Origin: Microthyrium microscopicum
Lineage: Eukaryota > Ascomycota > Dothideomycetes > Microthyriales > Microthyriaceae
NCBI GenBank assembly: GCA_010405405.1
Contig: MU004230.1
Location: forward strand, 4,045,132-4,109,131
DNA length: 64,000 bases
Direction of reading: 5' to 3'
The translations under genes were made by a program, and so were the position numbers. Below, piece by piece: positions 39,690-49,340 of this stretch; positions within the stretch are counted from its first letter, which is position 1, and each line of letters starts with the position of its first letter. Under the pieces are notes generated by a model. The model saw only the letters and a program-made list of their open reading frames with translations. It searched no databases and had not been told where the DNA came from.

Positions 39690-40826
39690 ATGAGAACCAT
39701 CACTTCCATTTTCGTTGCAGTTCTTGCCATTGTTACAGCAGTCTACCTTAACTGGATCCCGTCCCAACTAAACATTAAAAGTTACATACCTCAACTTTTC
39801 TCTCAAAAACATACAAACAACTCAATGTCGGCCACTCAGACTCAAGCTAACAGCACCAACTCCTTCGTTGGCCTCCCAGTCATTCCTCCCAACGACCCAT
39901 CTCTCACCAAGTCACCAGAGATGGCCATTCCAAGAGCCATCAAAAAGTCATTTCTGGCAATTGAACAGGCCGAAGGCGCTGGCGCAAGAGTCAGGCGGTC
40001 TATCGGAACATCAAAGCTAAAGAACTTCTCTCCATTTCTTATGCTCGACCACTTCTCAATAGGCGCGGGAGCAGGTTTTCCAGACCATCCACATCGAGGA
40101 CAGGAAACCATCACATATCTCCTCAGTGGCTCCGTCGACCACGAAGACTTTGCCGGCAACAAGGGCACCATCGGACCAGGCGATCTCCAATTCATGACTG
40201 CCGGCAAAGGCATTGTTCATGCTGAAATGCCACACCAAAACTCTGACGGTTCACCAAACATCGGGATGCAGCTCTGGGTCGACTTACCCAAAAGTCTCAA
40301 ATTTTGCGAGCCACGATACCGGGATCTTCGAGCCAGTGAGATTCCCAAGGACACTAGCGCGGATGGAAAAGTCACAATCAAAGTCATCAGTGGCAAGACT
40401 GCTTCGGGTGTTCTCAGCCAACAAGAGCTCAGCTATACGCCTGTATGGCTCCTTGATGTGACGATAAAGCCAGGCGGCAAACTTGTCCAACCTCTACCTG
40501 CAGGATGGAATGCATTTGCCTATTCACTCAAGGGCCAGGTAATCTTTGGCTCTGGTGACCAAAGGGTCACTGTGGAGCAATACCACAACACTGTCTTCGA
40601 ACAACAAGGCGACACCGTTGTGGCAGAAGTCGATGAAGGTGCAGATGCAGACGCACAGTTTATTCTTGTAGCAGGTCTTCCGTTAGATCAGGCTATAGTT
40701 CAATACGGGCCTTTCGTTCTTTCATCGGCTGATCAAGTGTATCAAGCGCTAAACGACTATCAAACGCATTCGAACGGCTTTGAACGCGCAAAGGATTGGG
40801 AAAGCGACATTGGCAAGCGGATGTAA
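39690..40826 (+). CDS. Pirin family protein (bicupin), N-terminal hydrophobic extension
   Basis: Pirins are metal-binding bicupins. Members act as redox-sensing nuclear cofactors or as quercetin dioxygenases; which role applies here is unknown. It is a single exon of 378 aa from ATG 39690. The four metal ligands of the family are present: H133 and H135 in DHPHRGQE, H177 and E179 in IVHAEMP, with the usual spacing. From ATG 39690 the N-terminus has a hydrophobic run at about residues 4-22, unusual for pirins, that could be a membrane anchor or signal. An internal in-frame ATG at 39825 (residue 46) would give a soluble pirin of normal length, and the TATA box position makes that start plausible. 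The C-terminal pirin domain is complete. Confidence 0.92.
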   Translation: MRTITSIFVAVLAIVTAVYLNWIPSQLNIKSYIPQLFSQKHTNNSMSATQTQANSTNSFVGLPVIPPNDPSLTKSPEMAIPRAIKKSFLAIEQAEGAGARVRRSIGTSKLKNFSPFLMLDHFSIGAGAGFPDHPHRGQETITYLLSGSVDHEDFAGNKGTIGPGDLQFMTAGKGIVHAEMPHQNSDGSPNIGMQLWVDLPKSLKFCEPRYRDLRASEIPKDTSADGKVTIKVISGKTASGVLSQQELSYTPVWLLDVTIKPGGKLVQPLPAGWNAFAYSLKGQVIFGSGDQRVTVEQYHNTVFEQQGDTVVAEVDEGADADAQFILVAGLPLDQAIVQYGPFVLSSADQVYQALNDYQTHSNGFERAKDWESDIGKRM

Positions 40827-43069
40827 AATTAATGTTCATGATTGTTCTTCTTGTACCAGTATTGATGAAAATAAAAAGCTGTTTGGGAATGTAACTATAA
40901 TTAGCAAGACTTAATTGATACCTCAGTGATCGGCTTGATTATGTGTAAAGTTGAGACAGATATTCAGGCTCACTTCATGCAGTCAAAGTCTGCTCTGTTC
41001 AACTAGATCGGAAGCTAAAAAGACCGTTCGGATCCATGTGCAGATGAGAAGCCTATACGGGGCGATGCGAATACGAAAATAAAATGCTAGATTAAGGGTA
41101 GATGATCTTCATAATGCATGCTTACTTCAATGCTTAAACAACAGTCTTCAGCCACTTTTATAGTATGTTAAGGTAAAAGGTATATCCTTAATGTCTTGGA
41201 ATATGTTTCTGCTCACAGTCCTGTTTGCACAAATACTGTTTGATACAAATTTCTTTTAAAAGCTCACGTTGTTCTTTGAACCGTTTCTGTCTACTGTCTG
41301 GCCTGGCACATCAAGATGTCTTAGAGGCCTAATAAAGGCTATATACTACTAGTTCGATCACACCCTTCACTTAATGACTAGTGCTCTACTAATTAAATGC
41401 TAATATCAGACGCTATGTGTGATGAAAGTATGATGCAATTTGGCTATCGAGGACTTTGCAATATCTGCTAAGAGGAAGACGACTACAATACTACTGCTCA
41501 AGTCTCAAAAGCGCGAAAACTTCGTTAAGATAGCCTGGTCTGATGGTGCTCCAAGTTTTTCTCTATTGCTCCTGGCAATTCGCTCCAGATCTCGCGAGGT
41601 TATTATGAACAGGCCACACAATTCCATACTAGCATATACTTCGCATTCGAGTTCTAGGAAGCTGAATGAATGAATTCAGTACAGATATCTGGTTAGTAAC
41701 TTATTGAGTATCATGCACTGCCACAAATTCGTCGTCAGCTTCCAGTAAATATACCTTGAGTCCTTGACCAATAGCGGCGCTAAAGTAGACGGCGAAGTAC
41801 CTTAATATGTTAGTATATCCGCACTCTGGATTCTAGACTCTTTGTTCCAGTACTATGCACCTGCTACCATTCTCGATTGCTCTGTAAGCATAATGGTTCT
41901 AGCCTGTGGGCCAAGCGAAGCAGATCACCACTCTAGTATGAAGTAGTAGGAGGTAGGCGATTGTCTATCTGATTCGCCGCGGCTTTGCTGCAGCGTCCCG
42001 CACACGCATTCGGAAGCGGCCATCAGCCGTTAAAACTCCAACCATCCCGCATTATCATCATCGCCAACTACATACTATCCCATCTCCCCCTGTGCTTCAC
42101 CTCCTCGCGACTTCAAGTCCCAAGAAAAGCCTTGCCTGAGCGCCAACTTTTGCGCTTCCGCCGCGACAGGGCTTGAGCTCATTGTCGACAACTGAGCTTT
42201 TGGCCATTTGGTAGTACCTTGGTACTAGATTAGATCTTTCGGCAGTTTCCAGGATTCGGCTGAAGGTACCAACTCAAACCACCAAAGAAATCTTCGGCTA
42301 CAAAGCTGTTGTCGCACTACTCTGTACCATCGCGACGTCTCGGCAAGGTCATCTAGGTTCCTGTTTCGTTTTTGGCCCTCAATCACCCACTGTTCTCGCC
42401 GAGTGCCCGCCGTTTATCCAAACACTAGCCATCTTCAATCCGATCGCTTTCGAGGACCCGCTCTAGGCGCTTGCGCGCTTGGTTCCTCGAGCTTGCTGCT
42501 TCAGCAACTTGCCAGCCAACCGCTACTTCACCTTCTTCCCCGGACGGCGACAGTGAGCTGTGGGCACGTCGCAGTAAGATCTTTGACATCAGCGCCCGTC
42601 AACCCCGCTTGCCAATGCTGTGGTATGTTCCACCATTTGTTCTTCATCTTCGCTGTTTCGTTTTCTTTCCATCAATCGTATCATGCCTTCCACCCCTCTT
42701 CTTTGGCGGTCTATGCATCTTCTGTAACTTCTTTTGCACCAGAATGTTTACACGACCTGTCAAAGCTGCCTGTCATTGACCACGCGCCCGCACGCCCTCT
42801 TACTGTAGCCTATTCAGAGCCCTGATATCCCAATGTTGCTGTTCTTCTCATCACCCATCTTCTTTCTGTAGTAGCCCTATTGTTATGCCATGGCCAATTC
42901 GGCCTGCCGTGTTGCTTGAATATACCACCGAGCTACTCTATTTCATGGAGGATTTTCGATGCATTCAGGCACATCTTGTTGATACCCTGCCACAGAGGCT
43001 ATATTCGGTCATACTTTCATGCTTTTTATGCATTTTTGAAGCTGACGCCTTTGATTTAGACCAATACTC
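40827..43069. other. Long intergenic region between pirin and the bZIP locus
   Basis: No convincing gene is seen. Around 41310-41420 the sequence resembles mildly RIP-altered repeat DNA. A perfect 16 bp palindrome TAGTACCTTGGTACTA lies at 42212-42227. A GC-richer, pyrimidine-rich stretch (about 42380-42620) ends at a good donor (GGTATGTTCC, about 42623) and looks like a non-coding leader exon. The open frames through it start without ATG and lack coding features. Confidence 0.4.
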
Positions 43070-43456
43070 ATGGCGAGCAATGACTCTAGATCTGGCCCTT
43101 CGGCTGGGCCTTCACCACAATACCTAGGAGAAGCGAGTGACGACATATCAGTTCATCCCAGTGGTTCTGGTAAGTCACTGTTTTCTGTTTACAGTACGGG
43201 CTGTTCGATATCCCTCGCTCCTTTTGATTCTGTTCGGTTGTTCCTTCGATGTGTATCGTTTCATTCTTCGTAAAAATTGTATGCGCTCACTGGCTTCGGC
43301 TCCAAAACTTCGTCAACTTCTCTTTCTTTTCTTAGAGAACATGTTTTGAGCCTCAACATCAACGTGGTCCAGGACCCTGATGAGCCTCCCCTGGGCCAAT
43401 GCGAGCTTGAACCTCTTTTCCTCGCTTCAGCGGCTCTCCCGGGTTGTGCCCAATAG
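43070..43456 (+). CDS. Candidate small spliced ORF, 72 aa (or upstream ORF of the bZIP leader)
   Basis: Exon 43070-43169 encodes a Ser/Gly/Pro-rich start (MASNDSRSGPSAGPS...) and stops at the strong donor G|GTAAGT. Resuming at 43338 after CTTAGAG keeps the frame and gives VLSLNINVVQDPDEPPLGQC and a stop at 43454-43456. Both pieces look more protein-like than neighbouring frames, and the acceptor is preceded by a pyrimidine tract. Using the AG two bases earlier would give an early stop. I do not recognise the protein. It could be a separate small gene, the N-terminus of a larger gene I fail to model, or an upstream ORF in a long bZIP leader. Confidence 0.3.
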
Positions 43457-43905
43457 TCGGCTAGGTCAGCATCTTACGACATAAGGTTGTTGAGCCAAAC
43501 AACACACGCCTCTGAGCAGCAAGGCGGACCTCCTCACAAGTCACTACCATGTCAAATCAATTGCCCTTCGCTAGAACACCTCCATGCTCTTGTTTTCCAT
43601 CTGCCTTTTGATGCCCCGCGCGTGACCCCAAAAGGGCAATCGTGAGCTGTGGCCATGGATGCAGCCTTGCATTCAGGAACACTGCTTGCCCTCCACACCC
43701 CGGGACCTCAAGACCATCTGGTAGTATCATGAGCTGCTATTGAGCACACCAGATGGATCTTGGATTCCAGTATCTCTTAATTAAAAGACTGCCCCTTCCC
43801 AACCCTTTTGCCAAATCAATTCACTGCCCCTTTGCATATTGCATCTGGAATAGCAACAAAGCTGTACAACCCCTTCTAGTCTAACCCCGTCACCAATTCA
43901 CCACC
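43457..43905. other. bZIP upstream / leader region
   Basis: This 449 bp stretch has no supported ORF. Pyrimidine-rich and CA-rich sequence leads to the bZIP ATG, which sits in the favourable context CACCATGG. Confidence 0.4.
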
Positions 43906-44846
43906 ATGGATCAATACCACTGGAACATGCCTTCACCAATATCTCCACAGGAACAGATGCTAACTCCTGTTGCCCAACTCTCTCCTGCTGGGGTTCCTGT
44001 GAAATTGGAATGGCCATACGCTGTGGGTTCTCTGGACTTTGATCTATATGACAGTCGAGAAACCGGACCAACAGTACAGACCATTTATCCAAACACAAGC
44101 TCAGCAGGAGTGATCAAAGGGCAACTTTGTGGTTTAGACGAAGTAGATCCTGCATTAGGACCTTTGGAACGATTACAACGGAAATGGGGAATCGGAGATC
44201 GAAAGACACGAGGTATGTACTACCAGATTGACATATCAACTTGATACTAATGGATTCTAGATGGACAACCTGCCAAACGGAGAGGACCAAAGCCAGATGC
44301 CAAGCCAGCCTTAACACGGCGACAAGAACTCAATCGTCAAGCTCAAAGGTATGTTGATACTACCACTTTTCACGATATCAGAAACTAATAGCTTTTAGAA
44401 CTCACCGTGAGCGCAAAGAAAACTATATGCGCGAGCTAGAGATTACTATTGATGGGCTCCGCAAAAACTACGCACGAGATGTCGATGCTGTTCGAGAGGA
44501 GAACAAGAAGCTCAAAGAACTCTTGGCTGCACATGGTATTCAACATGAATACAACAGCACTCCTCCACAGTCATACACATCTGCCGGCTCAGCCATCGGT
44601 GCTAGCACTGGCAGCATGAGCGGCTACGGCACCCATTCAACAGGCTACGCATCTCCTCAAAACCAGGCTGTCTCCAACCTCTCCATGGGCAATCCATCTC
44701 CATCTTATCCTCTCCAATCACCCTCCTCAGCAGGCTTGCATACACCACGCAGCAATATTCACGGATTAGACTATGAAGACGTTGGACTAGACTTTGTTGC
44801 TACGTACGGACGCACACCTTATCTTTCTCCTCCTCCAAACCAATAA
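43906..44846 (+). CDS. bZIP transcription factor (Yap/AP-1-like basic region)
   Basis: This is a nuclear DNA-binding regulator of 280 aa; targets are unknown. Exons are 43906-44212, 44261-44348 and 44399-44846; both introns begin GTATGT. A Lys/Arg-rich stretch (AKRRGPKP, about 107-114) may add to nuclear import. The basic region follows at about 121-146 (TRRQELNRQAQRTHRERKEN). It has the N-x2-A-Q-x3-R pattern of fungal Yap factors (N127, A130, Q131, R135), but with His at the position where Yap proteins usually have Phe. The second intron splits the basic region at R132. A leucine-zipper-like coiled coil follows to about residue 180 with few leucines at the heptad positions (YMRELE, LRKNYA, LKELLAAHG). 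The remainder is Ser/Pro/Gly/Tyr-rich and probably disordered. No oxidant-sensing Cys-rich domain is seen. Confidence 0.9.
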
Positions 44847-45040
44847 GCAATTCTCCCAAGCTACCTTTCTTCCCCCCTTCCCTACTTTTTACCTCATTCA
44901 TTCCATCCTCATCCTGTTGTCTCATCACGCATTTCATCGCTGTCAAATACCCCTATTTATGACCATTGCACTTGTTCTGACTCGTAGTTTTTTCTCTACC
45001 ATACAGTCTCGAGCAAAACTGCACCAATCACCAACAATAC

Positions 45041-45538
45041 ATGGTCAACAAATCATTAGACGATGAAAACTGGCCGAGCGGCCACGCGCTCATGGTCACA
45101 GTGCCTCCGCGCGAGCACTGCCAAGAGCATGGCATGGACGTGGAATATCCGCACAAACTGCCTGAGATGCCCAAACCTGATCTGGCAAAGATGCTTGACC
45201 TTTGCACGCGTTTGCCAGGTTTGAAGGACGAGTTGACGCCTGTCATGGCTTGGGCATATCTGCTGAGCCATCCGGCATGTCCGCAGATGACCAAGGATGA
45301 CTTTGACGCGGTCAAGGTTGACTTGAAGCCTAAAGTAGCTTGCTATGGGTATGTTTAATTTCTTGCACTCTAGTCTGATCACAATACTAACAATTTGACC
45401 AGATTCGGCGCTGTTCTTGAAAACTTTGAAGTTGAAGATGCTATTCATAAGGTTCTGACAAGCAAGAATGAGCCTGCTACGCAAGGTGGAGCGATGGAAT
45501 GGGAGATGGTGACGCGAGGCGCAAATCCTGTGCGCTAA
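45041..45538 (+). CDS. Conserved-looking hypothetical protein, 147 aa
   Basis: Exons are 45041-45348 and 45403-45538. The donor is GTATGT, with a CTAAC branch site and ACCAG acceptor, and the join reads CYGFGAVLENFEVEDAI. The protein is small, mixed-charge and probably soluble, with no signal peptide or membrane segment. It has Met/Pro/His/Cys-rich N-terminal parts and a helical acidic region (LPEMPKPDLAKMLDLCTRLP). I do not recognise the family. The clean intron and codon use support a real gene. It begins 194 bp after the bZIP stop on the same strand and is convergent with the next gene. Function is unknown. Confidence 0.75.
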
Positions 45539-45836
45539 TGTATTATGACTTTTTGATTCCCTTGTATGTATGTAATGTTTGGCTATCTGGTGTCGATGGA
45601 AAAGTCGATCATCAATTGGCAACAAGAATATTGTCACAAGTACACTCGTCCTTCGGTTGTTGTATCTCTCTATCATTCTAGTCAGACATGTGACCTTTTT
45701 CTGTTGTCAAGTATCAGATGGGAGGCAGATAAAGTCCAACATATCATAAGAAGTATAATTTGGAAATTGATTGTCATCACGTCGTGATCATCTAGCTCGG
45801 CGCTGCACAATTGTCCAGCAATCCATCCATGTCCAT

Positions 45837-47105
45837 CTACGTGGTTGACTCTGCCGCTTCTGGGCCTGGCTTCTTGAGATCAAGCTTCTCCTCAACCTTA
45901 TGCAGCCCAGCAACCACCTTGTCCTTGATATTCTCCTTCTTGTCCTTATCTTCCACCGTATCATCTTTCTTGACTACATCTCCCGCCTTCGATGGTTCCG
46001 TCTTCTTCGCTACATCACCCTCGTCCATTACCGCCGCCGACTCATCCTTTTTCGCTACTTCAGCCGCCTTACTCGTCTCTACCTTCTTCTCTTCTTCCTC
46101 CTTCTTCGCCACCTCCACAGCCTTACTCTCTTTCTCAGCCGCCTCCGCAGCCTCACACTCCTCTTCATTTTCCTCCGGAATTGCCTGCGCATTCTCAATC
46201 GCCTTGATCTCCTCCTCGCTCGCCAAGCTCAAACTCGACCCCCGATGCACATTCGGCGGCGCATCGAAATGTTCCGGCCGGTACGCGCTTGACTGGCTTC
46301 CATGTCTGCTATGTGACTGTTCGCGCGCCGACATTGTAGATGGAGCTGGTGATGTTGGTGACTTTAGACCGACTGGCGAAGTTGGCGACAATGGCGCCTC
46401 TGGTGTCGCGGCCATTGGTTTCGCGGTCATTGGAGATGCGGGCAGGGGTACTTTTGCGGGCGATGGTGGTGGCATCTCGCTTGCTCCAGCGGTTGTGGTT
46501 GTGGTCGCTGTGGTTGTTGAAGCAGCTTTCTTTTCTTTCGCGGCGTTTGCGCTCTCAAAGGCGGCTTGCCGTAGCGCGAGGGGTACAGAGGATGAGGGCG
46601 TGAGTGTCTCTGCGGCGGCGGCAGAAGAGGGCGTGGCGGATTTACTGGGTGTTGCGGTCGCTGAGGACATGGAGATGAAGGAGGTTTTTGCGGGGGTGGT
46701 GATTATGGATGTTGCGTTGGTTGCGACCGTGCCGATGGCGGCTTTTAGTTCGCCGAATTCGTTCCATTCTTCGACTTGTTCGAGATCCTATATCATCTAC
46801 GATTAGTTCTTGCGCTCGCGTGAGTGGTGGGGGTGGTTGGGGAGAGAGAGCCAACGTACGCCTAGGTAGTCTCCTTCTTTGAATAGGAGAGGAAGCTTTT
46901 TGCCCTTGGCGCGCCGCTGATAGAGCTTTTTGGCCGACTCGTTAGTAGCGGTGTCGACGTAGCTGAAGGGAATGCGGTTGGCCTTAAGGATGGTTTCGAT
47001 GCGCGATGTCGCGGTTATGATGGCGGAGGAGCCGCTGCTCAAGGAAGTGAATAGATAGAGGGCCTTGTCTTCCTCCCAGCTGCGAGTGTCTGTTTTGTCA
47101 GCCAT
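45837..47105 (-). CDS. SH3BGR-family (glutaredoxin-fold) protein with long Ala/Glu/Lys-rich tail
   Basis: Exons are 46860-47105 and 45837-46787 (donor GTACGT, acceptor TATAG), giving about 398 aa. Residues about 15-105 fit the SH3-domain-binding glutamic-acid-rich (SH3BGR) fold: LYLFTSLSSGSSAI, RIETILKANRIPFSYVD, KKLPLLFKEGDYLGD and the EEWNEFGELKAAIG end. The Cys-X-X-Cys of true glutaredoxins is absent, as is usual for SH3BGR proteins, so it is not expected to be a redox enzyme. The rest (about 110-398) is low-complexity: Ala/Ser/Thr/Pro-rich, then Glu/Lys-rich with VAKKxE repeats, probably disordered or coiled-coil. It may act as an adaptor; the partner is unknown. A long + strand open frame across the tail is a composition shadow. 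Confidence 0.85.
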
Positions 47106-47638
47106 GATGGGATATTTCTAATAAAATAGTGTATGTTCTTGGAAGCTTGGTTACGGGAAGCAGAAGTGGACGTTGTGGGGCGGTGGTTGTACACGAGAGG
47201 TGTATGAAGCTCAAGTCAAGTCCGTCCAACCTCACGCCAACTCCCAAGACTTGACCTCCCCACTCCATACTATCTCCAACATCTATTGGTTTCACAATGA
47301 CGCCGGATCGTCGGATCACCGTCCCTTCTTACATGCTAGCCCATAGCCTACGTTAGTCCTAATTTCTACGCGAATGGTGCTGGTAAACCGGCGGAGATGC
47401 TCCTTTCGTCCTAAGCGCGCAGCTATCGCACGAGCGACTAAGGGTTTAGGAACCAGTCAATTGCAGTACTGACTAGGTAAGTAAAGTGCGACAAGAAATA
47501 CAGTGAGTCTCGGGCGCGAGAGGAGCTATTTCTGGTTATGATTTCCATAGCGAAATACAAGACAATGGTGGGTTGAGCCGTTTATTAGGTCTATCTATTA
47601 TATTCATTATGAGGGTATTGTAGCATTCGAAAAATGTA
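47106..47638. other. Intergenic region, SH3BGR-like gene to lipoyl synthase
   Basis: This 533 bp stretch has no supported ORF. The part next to 47105 is the promoter side of the SH3BGR-like gene and the part next to 47639 the 3' side of lipoyl synthase. No site is recognisable. Confidence 0.35.
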
Positions 47639-48868
47639 TTACAAGATTCGAGAATCTCTGATGTCTCCCTCCATATCTGCCATAACAGTTTCTGTACGTC
47701 CTGCCTTTCGTTTCTTCAAGACGTTCTCAATGAACGCCTCTCCCGCCTTGTAACTTGACCTTACTAGAGGTCCGCTTGCGCAGTATAAGAAACCCATATC
47801 CATTGCACGCTCCTTCCATCTGTTGAAAACTTCAGGCGTTATGTACTCCTCAACTTGCATGTGCCTTCTTGTAGGCCGCATGTATTGACCAAATGTAATC
47901 ACATCCACTTTTACTGAACGAAGCGCTTTTAGCGCATCGTATATTTGTTCCTCCGTCTCGCCTAGACCAAGCATCATGGATGTCTTTGTGATGAGGTCCG
48001 GTTTCTCTTCTTTGGCCACTTGTAAAACACGCAGAGTTTGCTGGAAAGTTGCCCGTCTATCTCGTACAAAAGGGGTCAAGGCTTCCACAGTTTCGATGTT
48101 ATGGGCGAACACATCCAGACCACTTCTTGCGACCAGCCGAACCATCTCCTCGTTGCCAGCAAAATCACCAGAGAGTGTTTCGACTAACATAGTAGGAGCC
48201 TTTTGCTTGATCTTTTGTATCGTTTCGGCCAGATGGTGTCCTCCACCATCAGGAAGATCATCTCGATCGACAGTCGTCAGAACAACGTAGCCGAGTCCCC
48301 ATCTTCGTAGTGCTTCGGCAGTGTTTTCAGGCTCATGTGGATCCAGAGGCGCTGGATTCTTGGCAGTCTTAACGGAGCAGAATCTGCAGCCGCGAGTGCA
48401 TGTATCGCCCATGAGCATGATTGTAGCAGTCGCGGCATTCTTATTATCGCCACCCCAGCATTCTGAGATGTTGGGACATCGCGCCTCCTCGCAAACTGTA
48501 TGTAGATTGAGTCCTCGTAAATCAGCCTTGATCTTCTTGTAATTTGGATTGTCCGGTATCTTCGTTTTCAGCCAGGTGGGTAGGCGTGATACGGTCCGTT
48601 GACGACCAGGAGGGCCAACTTGAACAGTCTTGAGCTCATAGGCTTCAGACATTGATAAGGGAGCTTCATTGCGGGAAGAAACAAAGTCTGTGAATGATGG
48701 ACCGGTGTTAAGACGGTCAGAAAAGGTGGTTGGAGAGCGGCGTGTCTTGGGTAGAGGTGGATCGGATGCTGAAGCGAAATGTCTAGATGGGCGAGCGAAA
48801 TGAGATGCGGACAGGGGGGATTGGGCAATGCAGGCGCGACATATTGAAACTGTAGCTCTGGGAGCCAT
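47639..48868 (-). CDS. LIP5: Lipoyl synthase, mitochondrial (radical SAM)
   Basis: It inserts two sulfurs into protein-bound octanoyl groups to make lipoate for pyruvate and 2-oxoglutarate dehydrogenases and the glycine cleavage system. It is a single exon of 409 aa, typical for fungi. The N-terminus is Arg/Ser-rich and poor in acids (residues 1-35), a likely mitochondrial presequence. The auxiliary cluster motif C-X4-C-X5-C is at C126, C131 and C137 ([12 protein letters not shown]). The radical-SAM motif C-X3-C-X2-C is at C157, C161 and C164 (CTRGCRFC). The C-terminal RSSYKAGE (about 370-377) carries the serine that ligates the auxiliary cluster. All key residues are intact. The gene is divergent from the next one with a 472 bp gap. 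Confidence 0.97.
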   Translation of the reverse strand: MAPRATVSICRACIAQSPLSASHFARPSRHFASASDPPLPKTRRSPTTFSDRLNTGPSFTDFVSSRNEAPLSMSEAYELKTVQVGPPGRQRTVSRLPTWLKTKIPDNPNYKKIKADLRGLNLHTVCEEARCPNISECWGGDNKNAATATIMLMGDTCTRGCRFCSVKTAKNPAPLDPHEPENTAEALRRWGLGYVVLTTVDRDDLPDGGGHHLAETIQKIKQKAPTMLVETLSGDFAGNEEMVRLVARSGLDVFAHNIETVEALTPFVRDRRATFQQTLRVLQVAKEEKPDLITKTSMMLGLGETEEQIYDALKALRSVKVDVITFGQYMRPTRRHMQVEEYITPEVFNRWKERAMDMGFLYCASGPLVRSSYKAGEAFIENVLKKRKAGRTETVMADMEGDIRDSRIL

Positions 48869-49340
48869 TGCCAGCTCCTGTGATATGGTAGAGATCTAAG
48901 AGAGTACAAAGACAAAAGATTGACTTTGCAGCAAGAAACAAGGTTCACTGTTGTCAGAGAAAGGTGGTTGAGAAATCAAACTGAAGTGACTCGCCACTGC
49001 CAATAATCGAACAGGCCCAAGCAAATCTCGGGTATCGTCGGACTTCACGTGCTGATATTCCGAAATACCGAATATGCCAGCCCTTTCGGCCCGATGTCAG
49101 ATCTTCATGTCGTTTGGCTTCCACTTGTAGCTTCAGTATTATAAGTTGCGACACCAACTTTCATCACTTCCCATTAATATCATCCGCCCAGTTCTCTTCA
49201 CTTGAGCATCTGGCTGTTATACCACTTTCTCTTGGTCACGCCTTCCGAGCTCAGTGCCCACTCACACCTGCATATCTTCGCCTGCGATCGATTGTTTACC
49301 CCTTCCGTCGTGGTGCCAACCCCCCAGGTTATCGCGTCCA
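48869..49340. promoter_or_regulatory. Divergent promoter region, lipoyl synthase / charged hypothetical protein
   Basis: 472 bp separate the two start codons on opposite strands. There is no clear TATA box. Pyrimidine-rich leader sequence precedes the + strand ATG. Frames reaching upstream of 49341 on the + strand lack an ATG. Confidence 0.45.

Noticed and set aside
41440-41673. 77-codon frame in the pirin-bZIP gap
   Set aside because: It lacks a good start context and any recognisable motif.
42403-42825. 140-codon + strand open frame in the bZIP upstream region
   Set aside because: It begins without ATG, overlaps a second frame and is pyrimidine-rich; it looks like leader sequence.
45811-46806. 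331-codon + strand open frame
   Set aside because: It is the antisense of the SH3BGR-like tail and consists of Ser/Phe/Ala low-complexity with no start context or splice logic.
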